The position numbers were made by a program, and so were the translations under genes. DNA of 64,000 nt from NCBI GenBank assembly GCA_965200775.1, contig OZ241383.1:558001-622000 (forward strand). The letters are read 5' to 3'. Below the pieces are notes generated by a model. That model was not told the DNA's origin. It did no database searches and saw only the letters and a list, made by a program, of their open reading frames with translations. Positions 44,122 to 52,997 of the stretch are shown here, one piece after another. This DNA comes from Poriferisocius sp965200775 (GTDB lineage: Bacteria; Actinomycetota; Acidimicrobiia; Acidimicrobiales; Bin134). Every line of letters starts with the position of its first letter. The first letter of the stretch is position 1.

Positions 44122-45312
44122 ATGCCACCGCCTTCAGTACTTGAGCCGGGAAAGCTTGCGGGGGTGGAGACCCGCAATAGGATCATTCGCTCGTCTACTT
44201 CTGAGACCATGGCCGACGATCGTGGCATCATCACCCAGCAGTACCACGATTTTCACATTCGGCTGGCCCGCAATGGCGTCGGACTCATCTTCACTGGCCA
44301 CTGCTCAGTACATCCTCGGGGCAACTACATCCGAGGCATGACCGCGCTTGACCGCGATGAAGTCATAGGACCGATGAGGAAACTGACTCAAGCGGTCCAT
44401 GCCGAGGGAGGCAAGATATTTGCCCAGCTCAACCATGCAGGGAGTCAGAGCCGAGACGAATCGATCCAGCCGCTCGCCCCCTCTGTGGTCAGTAACCCAC
44501 AGTTTCACCGCCTGCCCCTGGCAGAGGCCAGCTCCGAGGAGATTTGGGAAGCGGTACAGGCGTTTGGAAACGCGGCCCGTCGGGTTAGGGAGGCTGGTTT
44601 TGACGGGGTTCACGTCCATGCCGGCCATGGGTACCTTCTCTCGGAGTTCCTGTCGCCGGCCACGAATCGGCGCGAGGACGAGTGGGGCGGATCGCTTGAG
44701 AACCGCCAGCGTCTGCTGCTAGAGACCTACAAGTCGATGCGGTCGGCGGTAGGCGACGATTTTCCGATTACCAACAAGATCGGCATGTGGGACTACGTTC
44801 CCGGAGGTTTGCCGGTCGAGGAAGGCCGAGCCACGGCCCTCATGATGGACGAAGTAGGCGTGGACGCGATTGAGCTTTCCGCAGGTCTAATGTCACCACG
44901 GGCCGAAAGCGCGGCACGATATGTCGGCGTGACCAGGAGACGGGCCCTGCAGGACAAGCTCCTGCATCGTGTGTTTGCCGCTCCCGTGAAGGAGGCGTAC
45001 TACCGGGAGGAGGCTAAACGACACAAGGCGTCGGCAAAAGGGCAGACGATTCTTATCGGGGGAGTCCGCACCATCGAACTCATGAATGAAGTGATTGAAG
45101 ACGGGTCGGCCGACTTCGTCTCCCTGGCTCGTCCCTTCATTCGCGAGCCTGATCTGGTCCGTCAAATCGAGGCAGGAAGAACCGGCATGGTGGATTGCGT
45201 CTCGTGCAACATCTGTCTCATGCACGAAGGATCGGCGCCTCTGAAATGCTGGCGTGAGTCCAACCGCGACCTGTTGGTGCATGCCTGGGCGCGCATCCGT
45301 GGTGTTGTCTGA
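44122..45312 (+). CDS. Old yellow enzyme family NADH:flavin oxidoreductase
   Basis: FMN TIM-barrel ene-reductase of 396 residues, paralogue of the one at 34654-35850. Landmarks: VETRNRIIRSSTSETMADD, FAQLNHAGSQS, GFDGVHVHAGHGYLLSEFLS, ILIGGVRTIE and the C-terminal CVSCNICLMHEG with a fourth Cys ten residues later. It keeps both His residues (HAGHGYL) where the paralogue has Asn in one. Its stop codon overlaps the ATG of coxM and a GGGGG ribosome site precedes the start. It reduces an activated double bond of a ring intermediate, likely before or after hydroxylation. Confidence 0.89.
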   Translation: MPPPSVLEPGKLAGVETRNRIIRSSTSETMADDRGIITQQYHDFHIRLARNGVGLIFTGHCSVHPRGNYIRGMTALDRDEVIGPMRKLTQAVHAEGGKIFAQLNHAGSQSRDESIQPLAPSVVSNPQFHRLPLAEASSEEIWEAVQAFGNAARRVREAGFDGVHVHAGHGYLLSEFLSPATNRREDEWGGSLENRQRLLLETYKSMRSAVGDDFPITNKIGMWDYVPGGLPVEEGRATALMMDEVGVDAIELSAGLMSPRAESAARYVGVTRRRALQDKLLHRVFAAPVKEAYYREEAKRHKASAKGQTILIGGVRTIELMNEVIEDGSADFVSLARPFIREPDLVRQIEAGRTGMVDCVSCNICLMHEGSAPLKCWRESNRDLLVHAWARIRGVV

Positions 45313-46163
45313 TGAAACCACCCGACTTCGACTACGTAGCTCCGACCTCGATTGGTGACGCGGTCAACGCCCTTGGGAGCGATGCTGAGGCAAAAGTACT
45401 GGCCGGTGGCCAGAGCTTGATTCCGGTGTTGGCCTTCCGACTCGCCAGCCCCTCACTCCTTGTCGACCTTGCCCGGGTGGAAGGGCTCGATTACATCACC
45501 GATGAGGGAGATCGCCTGCTGATCGGTGCCATGACGCGGCAGAGCCGGGCTGAACACGACCCGCTATTGGCCGATCGTTGCCCTCTCCTTGGCGAGGCCC
45601 TACGCCACGTGGGGCATCCACAAATCCGGTCGCGTGGAACTATTGGCGGGAGCGTTGCCCACGCTGACCCGGCCGGGGAAGTGCCGGGGGTCGTACTGGC
45701 GCTGGGTGGCAGGGTGCATGTGGTCGGTCCTGCTGGGGATCGGACCATCGAAGCCGAGGAGCTGTTCCAGGGCGTCATGAGCACCGCTATCGCTGACGAT
45801 GAGATCCTGACCGCTGTCGAGTTGCCATCATCGGATCGGAGGACCGGTTGGTCCGTGGTTGAGATCGCCCGCCGGCCTGGCGACTTTGCTCTTTGTGGTG
45901 CGCTCTGCCAACTCGAGATCTCTGACACCGGCGATCCTGTCGAAGCCCGCCTGGCATTGATCGGCGTCGGGGATCGCCCGGTACGCGCCAAGGCAGTAGA
46001 GGCAGCGATTCTCGGTGGGGCAAGCCCGACCGAGGCAGCCTCGTTTGCCCCCGATGGCCTCACGCCGGGGAGCGATGTACACGCCACGAGTGACTACCGC
46101 TTGCACCTCGCCACGGTGACCAGCCGGCGAGCACTCACCCAAGCCTTGGAGCGCGCCCGATGA
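45312..46163 (+). CDS. Molybdenum hydroxylase FAD-binding subunit (CoxM-type)
   Basis: FAD-binding medium subunit that passes electrons to the acceptor. Markers: VLAGGQSLIPVLAFRLA (pyrophosphate contact), TIGGSVAHADPAGE and VEIARRPGDFALCG. 283 residues, normal. Its start overlaps the stop of the OYE gene and its end overlaps the CoxS start, so it is translationally coupled. Order CoxM-CoxS-CoxL is the same as in carboxydotrophic cox operons, but the catalytic loop in CoxL does not support CO oxidation. Confidence 0.93.
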   Translation: MKPPDFDYVAPTSIGDAVNALGSDAEAKVLAGGQSLIPVLAFRLASPSLLVDLARVEGLDYITDEGDRLLIGAMTRQSRAEHDPLLADRCPLLGEALRHVGHPQIRSRGTIGGSVAHADPAGEVPGVVLALGGRVHVVGPAGDRTIEAEELFQGVMSTAIADDEILTAVELPSSDRRTGWSVVEIARRPGDFALCGALCQLEISDTGDPVEARLALIGVGDRPVRAKAVEAAILGGASPTEAASFAPDGLTPGSDVHATSDYRLHLATVTSRRALTQALERAR

Positions 46164-46639
46164 GCGACCACAACGCCACGATAAAGGTGAACGGTATCGA
46201 CAGGTCAGTCTTGGTACCGGCGCGTCTCACACTGGCCGATTTCCTTCGAGAGCGGCTGGACCTCACCGCCACGCACCTGGGGTGTGAGCATGGCGTGTGT
46301 GGGGCCTGCACCGTTCTTGTCGATGGCGCGACCGCACGGGCGTGCCTGTTGCTGACTGTGCAGGCCGACGGGAGCGAGGTCACAACGCTCGAAGGTCTGT
46401 CCCGTGATGGTGAACTCGGTCCCATCGAAGAGGCTTTCTGGGCCAAGCACGGGATGCAATGTGGCTTCTGTACCCCAGGATTCGTAATGACCATCTCTGA
46501 GCTTCTCGAAAAGAACCCCACACCGACAAGGGGAGAAATTGTCGAGGGTCTTGGTGGGAATCTCTGCCGTTGTACGGGCTACGTGAAGATCGTTGAAGCG
46601 GTGGAAGAAGCGGTCAGACTTCGTGGAGGTGGAGCGTGA
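46160..46639 (+). CDS. Molybdenum hydroxylase [2Fe-2S] subunit (CoxS-type)
   Basis: Two-cluster iron-sulfur subunit, 159 residues. The first cluster is GCEHGVCGACTVLVDG and the following Cys; the second is CGFCTPGFVMTI and GNLCRCTGYVKIVEAVEEA. The ATG overlaps CoxM's stop and its stop overlaps CoxL's start, so it belongs to one complete three-subunit enzyme. Confidence 0.94.
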   Translation: MSDHNATIKVNGIDRSVLVPARLTLADFLRERLDLTATHLGCEHGVCGACTVLVDGATARACLLLTVQADGSEVTTLEGLSRDGELGPIEEAFWAKHGMQCGFCTPGFVMTISELLEKNPTPTRGEIVEGLGGNLCRCTGYVKIVEAVEEAVRLRGGGA

Positions 46640-48945
46640 GCTTGTTTGGGGCGAGTGTCCGGCGAAAAGAAGACCCCCGGCTGCTTCGGGGAGACGGCCA
46701 TTATCTGGCTGACATCAAGCTGCACGGAATGGTCCACGCGGTGTTCATCCGCAGCCCTCACGCCCATGCAGTCATAAGTGGTATCGACGCGAGCGCGGCG
46801 GTAGCCGACCCCCGTGTGGTCTGTGTCCTGACGGCTGGAGACCTACCGTCTGGGTTGGCACCTTTGCCCTGCATTGACGCCGAGGAGACCACCAAGCCGT
46901 TCAACCAAACCGTTCTCGCTGCCGGCAAGGTCCGGTACGTCGGCGAGCCGGTCGCGCTGCTGGTTGTTGAGGGCGACCGATACATCGCCGAGGACATCGC
47001 AGGATTGATTGCCGTCGATTACGAGCCGCTGCCGGCGGTATCAACGCCCGCCGCGGCTGTTGCTCCCGGCGCTCCACTGGTTCATACCGAAACGAACGTG
47101 GCCGATGTGTTGGAGTACTCGCTGGGTGATGCCGAATCGGTGCTTGCCGCCGCGCCGCACCGGCTCAGCGATCGTTTCGTTACCCAACGGTATGCGGGCA
47201 CACCGATGGAGACCAGGGGAGTCATCGTCCAATGGGACGAGATGCGCAACGGCCTCACCATGTGGTCTTCAACTCAGGTACCCCACAGCCTCAAGGCCAC
47301 CCTTGCCGACTACTTGGGGCTGCCGGAAAACTCGATCCGCGTGATCGCTCCCGATGTCGGCGGTGCCTTCGGGGTGAAGCTCCAGCCCTACCCCGAGGAA
47401 ATCGTCCTGGGATTGGCTGCCCGTCAGGTCTCCCGCCCGATCAAGTGGGTGGAGGATCGATATGAGCACTTCCTGGCCTCTACTCACGGCCGAGAGCAAT
47501 ATCACGATATAGAGGTCGGCTACGACGACGAAGGCAGGATTCTCGCTATTAGCGACCACGCCGTCACGAACACTGGTGCCTACCTTCAGCGGTTGACGCT
47601 GGTTGAGCCCTTCATTGCAGTTTCGATGCTCTCGGGCCCCTACGACATCGCTCATCAACAGTTGGTGTCATCAGTCGTCATGACCAACACCACGCCACTC
47701 AACCCTTTCAGAGGCGTGGGCCACGTTCAGGCCGCGTTCGTCATGGAGCGTATCATCGACATGGTTGCCGCCGCCGTCGGTGTCGACCCGGCCGAAGTGC
47801 GGAAGCACAACATGTACCCGGCGGATGCGTTCCCGCTCCACCGCGGGATCGGAAACGTGCTCGCCGGAGAGATCATCTACGATTCGGGCGACTACCAGGC
47901 ATGCCTGAGTCGCGCCCTTGAGGCGGCAGGGTGGGACGAATTCCGGCAAGAGCAAGAACAGGCGCGGGTCGAGGGCCGTTTCATCGGTATGGGAATCGGT
48001 TTTTTCGTCGAAGAGACGGGTCTAGGCCCCTACGAAAGCGGTCGTGTCCGAGTCGAACCGTCCGGCCAGGTGGTCGTCTTCACTGGGGCTTGCAGCAGCG
48101 GTCAAGGCCACGACACCGTTCTTGCCCAGATAACCGCCGACGAACTCGGAGTCGACTTCGACGACATTGTGGTCGTGCATGGGGACACAGATCTCGTGGC
48201 CAGCGGAGTGGGCACCTACGCCAGCCGGAGCGCGCCGGTTGGTGGCACGGCTGTACGTCACGCCGCCAGTTCAATCAAGGAGCAGGCAGTTCGCATCGCC
48301 GCAGAGATGCTTGAGGCTGCCCCCCAAGATCTCGAACTGGTCAGCGGTGAAGTCCTTGTCAAGGGGTCGCCTGCCAGATCGGTTTCATTGGCCCAGATTG
48401 CGGCCCGAGTGTCCCCAGGACAGTCGCTACCGGAGGGAGTCGACAAGTACACCCTGGATGCAACGGACATCTACCACCCAGACACCAACACTTTTGCCTA
48501 CGGGTGCCACGTTGCGACCGTGGAGGTCGACATTGAGACGGGCGTGGTTACCCTGCTTCGCCATGTGGTCGTGAATGATTCCGGGGCGCTGATCAACCCA
48601 CTTCTTGTGGACGGCCAGGTTCAAGGCGGTGTCGCCTTGGGTATCGGCGGAGCGCTCTTTGAGGACATCGTTTACAGCGACGACGGTCAACCGCTGAGCA
48701 CGAACTTCATGGACTACCTGGTGCCGGCCATTGGCAACATGCCCGAAATGATCGTCGAGCACATGTCAGTGCCGACACCTTTGAACCGCGACGGGATGAA
48801 GGGCGCAGGCGAAGGCGGTGCGGTTGGCTCGCCGGCCGCCATTGCCAATGCTGTTGCCGACGCCTTGCTTCCGCTTGGCGCCAAGATCACCGAAACGCCA
48901 TTGGGACCGGACAATGTGTACCGGGCGCTTCAGAACGCCGGCTAA
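46636..48945 (+). CDS. Molybdenum hydroxylase large subunit (CoxL-type, molybdopterin-binding)
   Basis: Mo-MCD-binding catalytic subunit, 769 residues, GTG start overlapping the CoxS stop. Mo-cofactor contacts: VGGAFGVKLQ, the active-site loop TPLNPFRGVGHVQAAFV, QGHDTV in the second binding region, and the catalytic Glu in KGAGEGGAVG. The loop does not have the Ser-selenanyl-Cys motif of CO dehydrogenase (VAYxCSFR), so it is not a form I CODH. It resembles aldehyde/xanthine/N-heterocycle hydroxylases. It inserts water-derived oxygen into a ring carbon or aldehyde; substrate not readable. Confidence 0.93.
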   Translation: MSLFGASVRRKEDPRLLRGDGHYLADIKLHGMVHAVFIRSPHAHAVISGIDASAAVADPRVVCVLTAGDLPSGLAPLPCIDAEETTKPFNQTVLAAGKVRYVGEPVALLVVEGDRYIAEDIAGLIAVDYEPLPAVSTPAAAVAPGAPLVHTETNVADVLEYSLGDAESVLAAAPHRLSDRFVTQRYAGTPMETRGVIVQWDEMRNGLTMWSSTQVPHSLKATLADYLGLPENSIRVIAPDVGGAFGVKLQPYPEEIVLGLAARQVSRPIKWVEDRYEHFLASTHGREQYHDIEVGYDDEGRILAISDHAVTNTGAYLQRLTLVEPFIAVSMLSGPYDIAHQQLVSSVVMTNTTPLNPFRGVGHVQAAFVMERIIDMVAAAVGVDPAEVRKHNMYPADAFPLHRGIGNVLAGEIIYDSGDYQACLSRALEAAGWDEFRQEQEQARVEGRFIGMGIGFFVEETGLGPYESGRVRVEPSGQVVVFTGACSSGQGHDTVLAQITADELGVDFDDIVVVHGDTDLVASGVGTYASRSAPVGGTAVRHAASSIKEQAVRIAAEMLEAAPQDLELVSGEVLVKGSPARSVSLAQIAARVSPGQSLPEGVDKYTLDATDIYHPDTNTFAYGCHVATVEVDIETGVVTLLRHVVVNDSGALINPLLVDGQVQGGVALGIGGALFEDIVYSDDGQPLSTNFMDYLVPAIGNMPEMIVEHMSVPTPLNRDGMKGAGEGGAVGSPAAIANAVADALLPLGAKITETPLGPDNVYRALQNAG

Positions 48946-48969
48946 CCGGCAGAATCGGAGGTCGACAAG

Positions 48970-49743
48970 ATGACCGAAGACCAATCAGCAGGCAAGGTCC
49001 TGTCCGGCAAGAAAGCAGTCGTGACCGGTGGAGGCAGGGGGATCGGCCAAGCCATAGCGGTGGCGTTTGCCGAGGCGGGCGCAGATGTTGCCGTGATCGG
49101 ACGCACGGCCGAGCTGCTCGACGAAACCGCTGCTGCGATTCGCGGTCTCGGCCAGACCGCCGGGGCCAGAGCCACCGACCTCACCGATGTAGGAAAGATC
49201 CCTCAGGTGTTCGCAGAACTCGCTGATGAACTTGGCGGATTCGACATCTTGGTTAATTCCGCTGGTGTCCAGTTGACCGCTCCGTCACTCGACGTATCCG
49301 AGCAAGATTGGGACGCAACCTTGGATGCCAACCTCAAGGCCCTGTTCTTCTGCTGCCAAGCTGCGGGCCGACGCTTTATTGAGGCCGGCGCAGGGAAGAT
49401 CATCAACCTGGCCTCGACTTTCAGCGTCGTTGGCTTTCCCGGGTTCGCTGCCTACTGCGCCTCCAAAGGCGGCGTGATGCAGTTGACCCGGACGTTGGCC
49501 TTGGAGTGGGCACCACACGGTGTGAACGTCAATGCCATCGCCCCTACTGCGGTTCGAACCGAGATGAACGCGTACCTCCTCGATGACCCTGGCTTCTTGG
49601 AGGCGTTCATTCCAAGGGTTCCAGCCGGGCGGGTCGGGCAGCCGAGCGACGTTGCCGGGTCGGCTGTTTTCCTGGCCTCGCCCGCCTCAGGCTTCGTTCA
49701 CGGGCACCTGTTGTTCGTTGACGGGGGTTACACCGCAGCCTGA
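48970..49743 (+). CDS. Short-chain dehydrogenase/reductase
   Basis: Classical SDR: cofactor motif TGGGRGIGQAIA at about residues 17-28, NSAGVQ, catalytic Ser in IINLASTFSVVG and YCASKGG for Tyr/Lys. C-terminal VDGGY completes it. 257 residues. Co-directional with the CoxL gene 24 bases away and last in the operon starting at 39484. It converges on the isochorismatase-type gene. Probably processes a hydroxy/keto product. Confidence 0.92.
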   Translation: MTEDQSAGKVLSGKKAVVTGGGRGIGQAIAVAFAEAGADVAVIGRTAELLDETAAAIRGLGQTAGARATDLTDVGKIPQVFAELADELGGFDILVNSAGVQLTAPSLDVSEQDWDATLDANLKALFFCCQAAGRRFIEAGAGKIINLASTFSVVGFPGFAAYCASKGGVMQLTRTLALEWAPHGVNVNAIAPTAVRTEMNAYLLDDPGFLEAFIPRVPAGRVGQPSDVAGSAVFLASPASGFVHGHLLFVDGGYTAA

Positions 49744-49752
49744 GCCCAGTGG

Positions 49753-50562
49753 CTAAACCAAGGCCTCCACGTCCTCAAGGATGCCAGATGCCTCGGTCAT
49801 CTTCATGATGCCGTCAAGCTCCCACGGAACAGGAACGCCCTTGCGGGCACACCACTCTCGAATGATGGCGGGGCCATCGGTGACAAGCCCAAGGTGGAGG
49901 GAAATGACGAGCAGTGCCGCGTCCTCGGCCTCCTGGCTTGCCCCGGCCACGATGTCGCCGGGAACGATGACCCGAAAATCGCGGTTGGCGGCATCGAACG
50001 CCGTCGAGAGGACACAGGCATCGGTCATGGTTCCCGTCAGGACCAGGTTGGTCACGTTGAGCTGACGGAGCAAGAACTCGAAATCCGTAGGGAAGAAGGC
50101 GGAGAGGCGTTTCTTGCTTCGGATGTAATAGTCACCTGGCTCCTCCTCAACCAGAATGTCCAGCCACTTCGTCCCTTCCCAACTGTGCTCGTCCATTGTC
50201 GGGTTCGGCGGCAGGTACAGCTCGTACAGCACACGCCAGTTGGCCATGCGGTTGTGCTGCTTGGAGTTCAAGTCGTCGATCCCACCGTACCGTTGCCAGT
50301 GCTGGACATGGATTATCGGTATTCCAAGCTCACGGGCCATGCGATGGAACATGTTGTGAGCCGGGATTTTCTCTCGGGCCCGCGGCGTTGGGCAGGTCAA
50401 TTCATCTTCGGGGCCGATGTGGCCACGATGCATATCGATACAAGCGATTGCCGTCTTGTCGGGGTCGAGCCAACGTTCGAAAGCATCGGCGAAGTTGCTT
50501 GTGCCGGAAGGCAAGATCTTGCGGTTCTGCCCGTCCAGATATGCGTACATCTCGGTCTTCAT
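49753..50562 (-). CDS. Isochorismatase-family cysteine amidohydrolase
   Basis: Cysteine hydrolase fold. Catalytic Asp in ACIDMHRGHIG, Lys in YIRSKKRLSAFF and nucleophilic Cys in GTMTDACVLSTAFDA. 269 residues with an N-terminal extension (MKTEMYAYLDGQNRK). The start at 50562 is supported by GGAG six bases upstream. Family members in N-ring catabolism include N-carbamoylsarcosine amidase, maleamate amidase and ureidoacrylate hydrolase. Position behind the CoxL gene and opposite the amidase operon supports a C-N hydrolysis role. Substrate unknown. Confidence 0.87.
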   Translation of the reverse strand: MKTEMYAYLDGQNRKILPSGTSNFADAFERWLDPDKTAIACIDMHRGHIGPEDELTCPTPRAREKIPAHNMFHRMARELGIPIIHVQHWQRYGGIDDLNSKQHNRMANWRVLYELYLPPNPTMDEHSWEGTKWLDILVEEEPGDYYIRSKKRLSAFFPTDFEFLLRQLNVTNLVLTGTMTDACVLSTAFDAANRDFRVIVPGDIVAGASQEAEDAALLVISLHLGLVTDGPAIIREWCARKGVPVPWELDGIMKMTEASGILEDVEALV

Positions 50563-50671
50563 GAATGACTCCGCTTTTGAGGGGATGGCCTGATGGGCCA
50601 CGGTTCTGTTGGGCCAAATCTATTTGGTCAGCGAGGCAGGTGCCACAAGAGCTGTGAGGGGTTGGATCGTC

Positions 50672-52966
50672 CTAGCGTTCTTTTGGCGCTGCGAGCTGGG
50701 TCAGCACCCACTCAGGAGTGATCGGGAGGGCATCAACCGCGCCAGGGTCACCGAGCGCCTGGCTGACCGCCGTGGCGATCGCTCCGCCCGTGCCTGCAAT
50801 GCCGGCCTCGCCGGCTCCCTTGGCCCCCAAAGGGTTGGTCGGGGTCGGGGCGTTTTCGAGCACCGCGGTCTCGACCTGGGGCAAGTCGGCTGCCACTGGC
50901 ATCAAATAGTCCATGAAGTTCGCCGACTTGGGCTGTCCTTGCTCATCGAAGGCGAACTCCTCAAGCAATGCACCACCCACCCCCTGCGCGAATCCTCCCA
51001 GTACCTGTCCCTCAACCAGCTTCGGGTTGACGGCGTTGCCGACCTCGCACCCCACCCAAGCTCGATTCAGCCGCACCTGTCCCGTGCCGGCGTCGAGCGA
51101 AGCATCGACTACAACAGCCCCGTATGGGTAGTTCATTCGCTCGTCGACGTTTACCTCACGAGCTCCAAGCCCCGGGCTCTCACCGTGTTCGAGGGCTTCA
51201 AGCGTTCCACATGCTTCGGCAATCTGTCCGAAGGTCACTGACTTGGTTGGTGCCCCCGCGACGTACGCTCGACCCTCGGCCAGAATCAGATCGTCAACCG
51301 CAGCCTCAAGCAGGTTCGCGGCGATCCGCTTTGCCTTGTCGGCTGTGCGGCGAGCGGCAGTTTGCACCGCTACGCCGCCGATCACCGTTGAGCGGCTGGA
51401 CCAAGAACCCACCCCGTCGGGGATCTGGTCCGAGTCCCCGTGTACAACTTGGATGCTCGCGGGTTCCACCCCCAGCTCATCGGCGGCAATCTGAGCCATT
51501 ACCGTCTCGATGCCCTGACCGGACGACGAACCCCCTATGAACACCCGGACCGCCCCGGATGTGTCGATGTCTATTGCTCCCGTCTCGTAAAGGCCGAGCC
51601 CGCTCTTGTCCATGAACACCGACAGTCCGATTCCCCGGTATCCGCTCTCGACACCGGTGAGCTCGTCATGCCACTCGTTGTACTTTGTCTCTGCCAGGTC
51701 AATCAGACCGATGAAGTCACCGGAGTCGAGAACGAACGACTCACCAGCCAGTTCAAGACCGGGTTCGTAAGGCAACTCGGAGGTTGTGAGCAGATTTCGG
51801 CGACGAATCTCCACCGGGTCAAGACCGAATTCGGCGGCGGCCATATCGAGCAACTGCTCTCGAGCCACTGTGATTTCGTAGCGCCCGGGCGCTCGATATG
51901 GGCCTACGGGAGTCTTGTTGGTCGTAATGACATGGATTTTCGACGCAAAAGAGGGCAGCCGGTAGGGACCGGGGATCAATCCCAGAGTGAGCTCGGACAC
52001 AATGACCCCGGTTGGGCGAATATATGCCCCCTTGTTGTGCCAAACATCAGCCTCGAGCCCCAACAGGCACCCTTCGGAATCGAATGCAGCTCGCATGCGG
52101 TGGGTCTGCTCGCGGGCATGATTGGTGGTGGTGAGGTTCTCTGCCCGATCCTCGATCCATTTGACCGGTCGTCCGGTGAGGACCGTCGCATAGGCGACCA
52201 GGAAATCCTCGGGGAAGAAATCACCCCGGACACCGAAGCTCCCACCGGCGTCTGTCGAACGCATATGGATGCTGGAAGGGGGTCGTGACAGCAGGCGGGC
52301 CAAGACCTGTCGGTGGTAATGCGTGACCAGCGTCGCGCCCCAAACCGTGATCTCGTCGCGGCCGGTGTCAATGTCACATACCAGTCCTCTGGTTTCGAGA
52401 GGCACACCCGAGTGGCGCCCGATGGAGACTTCTGTGGTTACAACACGTTCTGCTCGGGCAAACGCCGAAGCGATGTCGCCGTATCCCTTCTCGAGAACAC
52501 ACAGCTCATTTGAGGATTCAGGCCAAAGCGACAGTTCGTCGGGAGCACCAAACATGTCCAGCACCGCGTCCAGCGGCTCGATATCAGCGATCACTGCTTC
52601 CGCTGCATCCTCGGCCAAGTACGGATCCTCGGCTAAGACGAGCGCTACCGGCTCGCCCACATAACGGACCCGTTTTCGGGCCAAGACAGGCTGTAGCGCC
52701 CGTTCAAGACCGAGCCCCTCGAAAGGCAACCGCAGTGGAATGGGCTCGATATGGGCGACATCGGCTCCGGTGAGGACAAGGCGGACACCGGCCATGGATG
52801 CTGCCGCGGAGGTATCGATCCCTGCCACCCGCCCGTGGGCGCAGTTTGAGCGCACGACCCGCATCCAAAGTTGCCCCGGTAGATCGATGTCATCCACAAA
52901 TCGGCCTGCGCCGCGCAGGAGCCGTGGGTCCTCGAGCCTGGCTACCGAACTCCCGACGAAACCCAT
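50672..52966 (-). CDS. Molybdenum hydroxylase large subunit (CoxL-type), without adjacent small subunits
   Basis: Catalytic Mo subunit of 764 residues, start at 52966 with GAGGAG four bases upstream. Cofactor sites: DAGGSFGVRGDFF, the loop TPVGPYRAPGRYEITVA, GSSSGQGIETVMAQ and catalytic Glu in AKGAGEAGIAG. The loop (YRAPGR) differs from the one in the other complete CoxL (FRGVGH). No CoxM or CoxS is encoded in the same operon; a stand-alone CoxS at 42440-42931 could be its partner. It is downstream of the transporter ATPase and likely co-transcribed with the uptake system. Confidence 0.92.
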   Translation of the reverse strand: MGFVGSSVARLEDPRLLRGAGRFVDDIDLPGQLWMRVVRSNCAHGRVAGIDTSAAASMAGVRLVLTGADVAHIEPIPLRLPFEGLGLERALQPVLARKRVRYVGEPVALVLAEDPYLAEDAAEAVIADIEPLDAVLDMFGAPDELSLWPESSNELCVLEKGYGDIASAFARAERVVTTEVSIGRHSGVPLETRGLVCDIDTGRDEITVWGATLVTHYHRQVLARLLSRPPSSIHMRSTDAGGSFGVRGDFFPEDFLVAYATVLTGRPVKWIEDRAENLTTTNHAREQTHRMRAAFDSEGCLLGLEADVWHNKGAYIRPTGVIVSELTLGLIPGPYRLPSFASKIHVITTNKTPVGPYRAPGRYEITVAREQLLDMAAAEFGLDPVEIRRRNLLTTSELPYEPGLELAGESFVLDSGDFIGLIDLAETKYNEWHDELTGVESGYRGIGLSVFMDKSGLGLYETGAIDIDTSGAVRVFIGGSSSGQGIETVMAQIAADELGVEPASIQVVHGDSDQIPDGVGSWSSRSTVIGGVAVQTAARRTADKAKRIAANLLEAAVDDLILAEGRAYVAGAPTKSVTFGQIAEACGTLEALEHGESPGLGAREVNVDERMNYPYGAVVVDASLDAGTGQVRLNRAWVGCEVGNAVNPKLVEGQVLGGFAQGVGGALLEEFAFDEQGQPKSANFMDYLMPVAADLPQVETAVLENAPTPTNPLGAKGAGEAGIAGTGGAIATAVSQALGDPGAVDALPITPEWVLTQLAAPKER

Positions 52967-52997
52967 GGTGCTCCTCAAGCCTTTTCCGGGCCGGCCG

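Noticed and set aside
45312..48945. CO dehydrogenase operon (CoxMSL)
   Set aside because: Order matches, but the CoxL loop lacks the AYxCSFR motif of form I CODH and no CODH maturation genes are nearby; called a general molybdenum hydroxylase.
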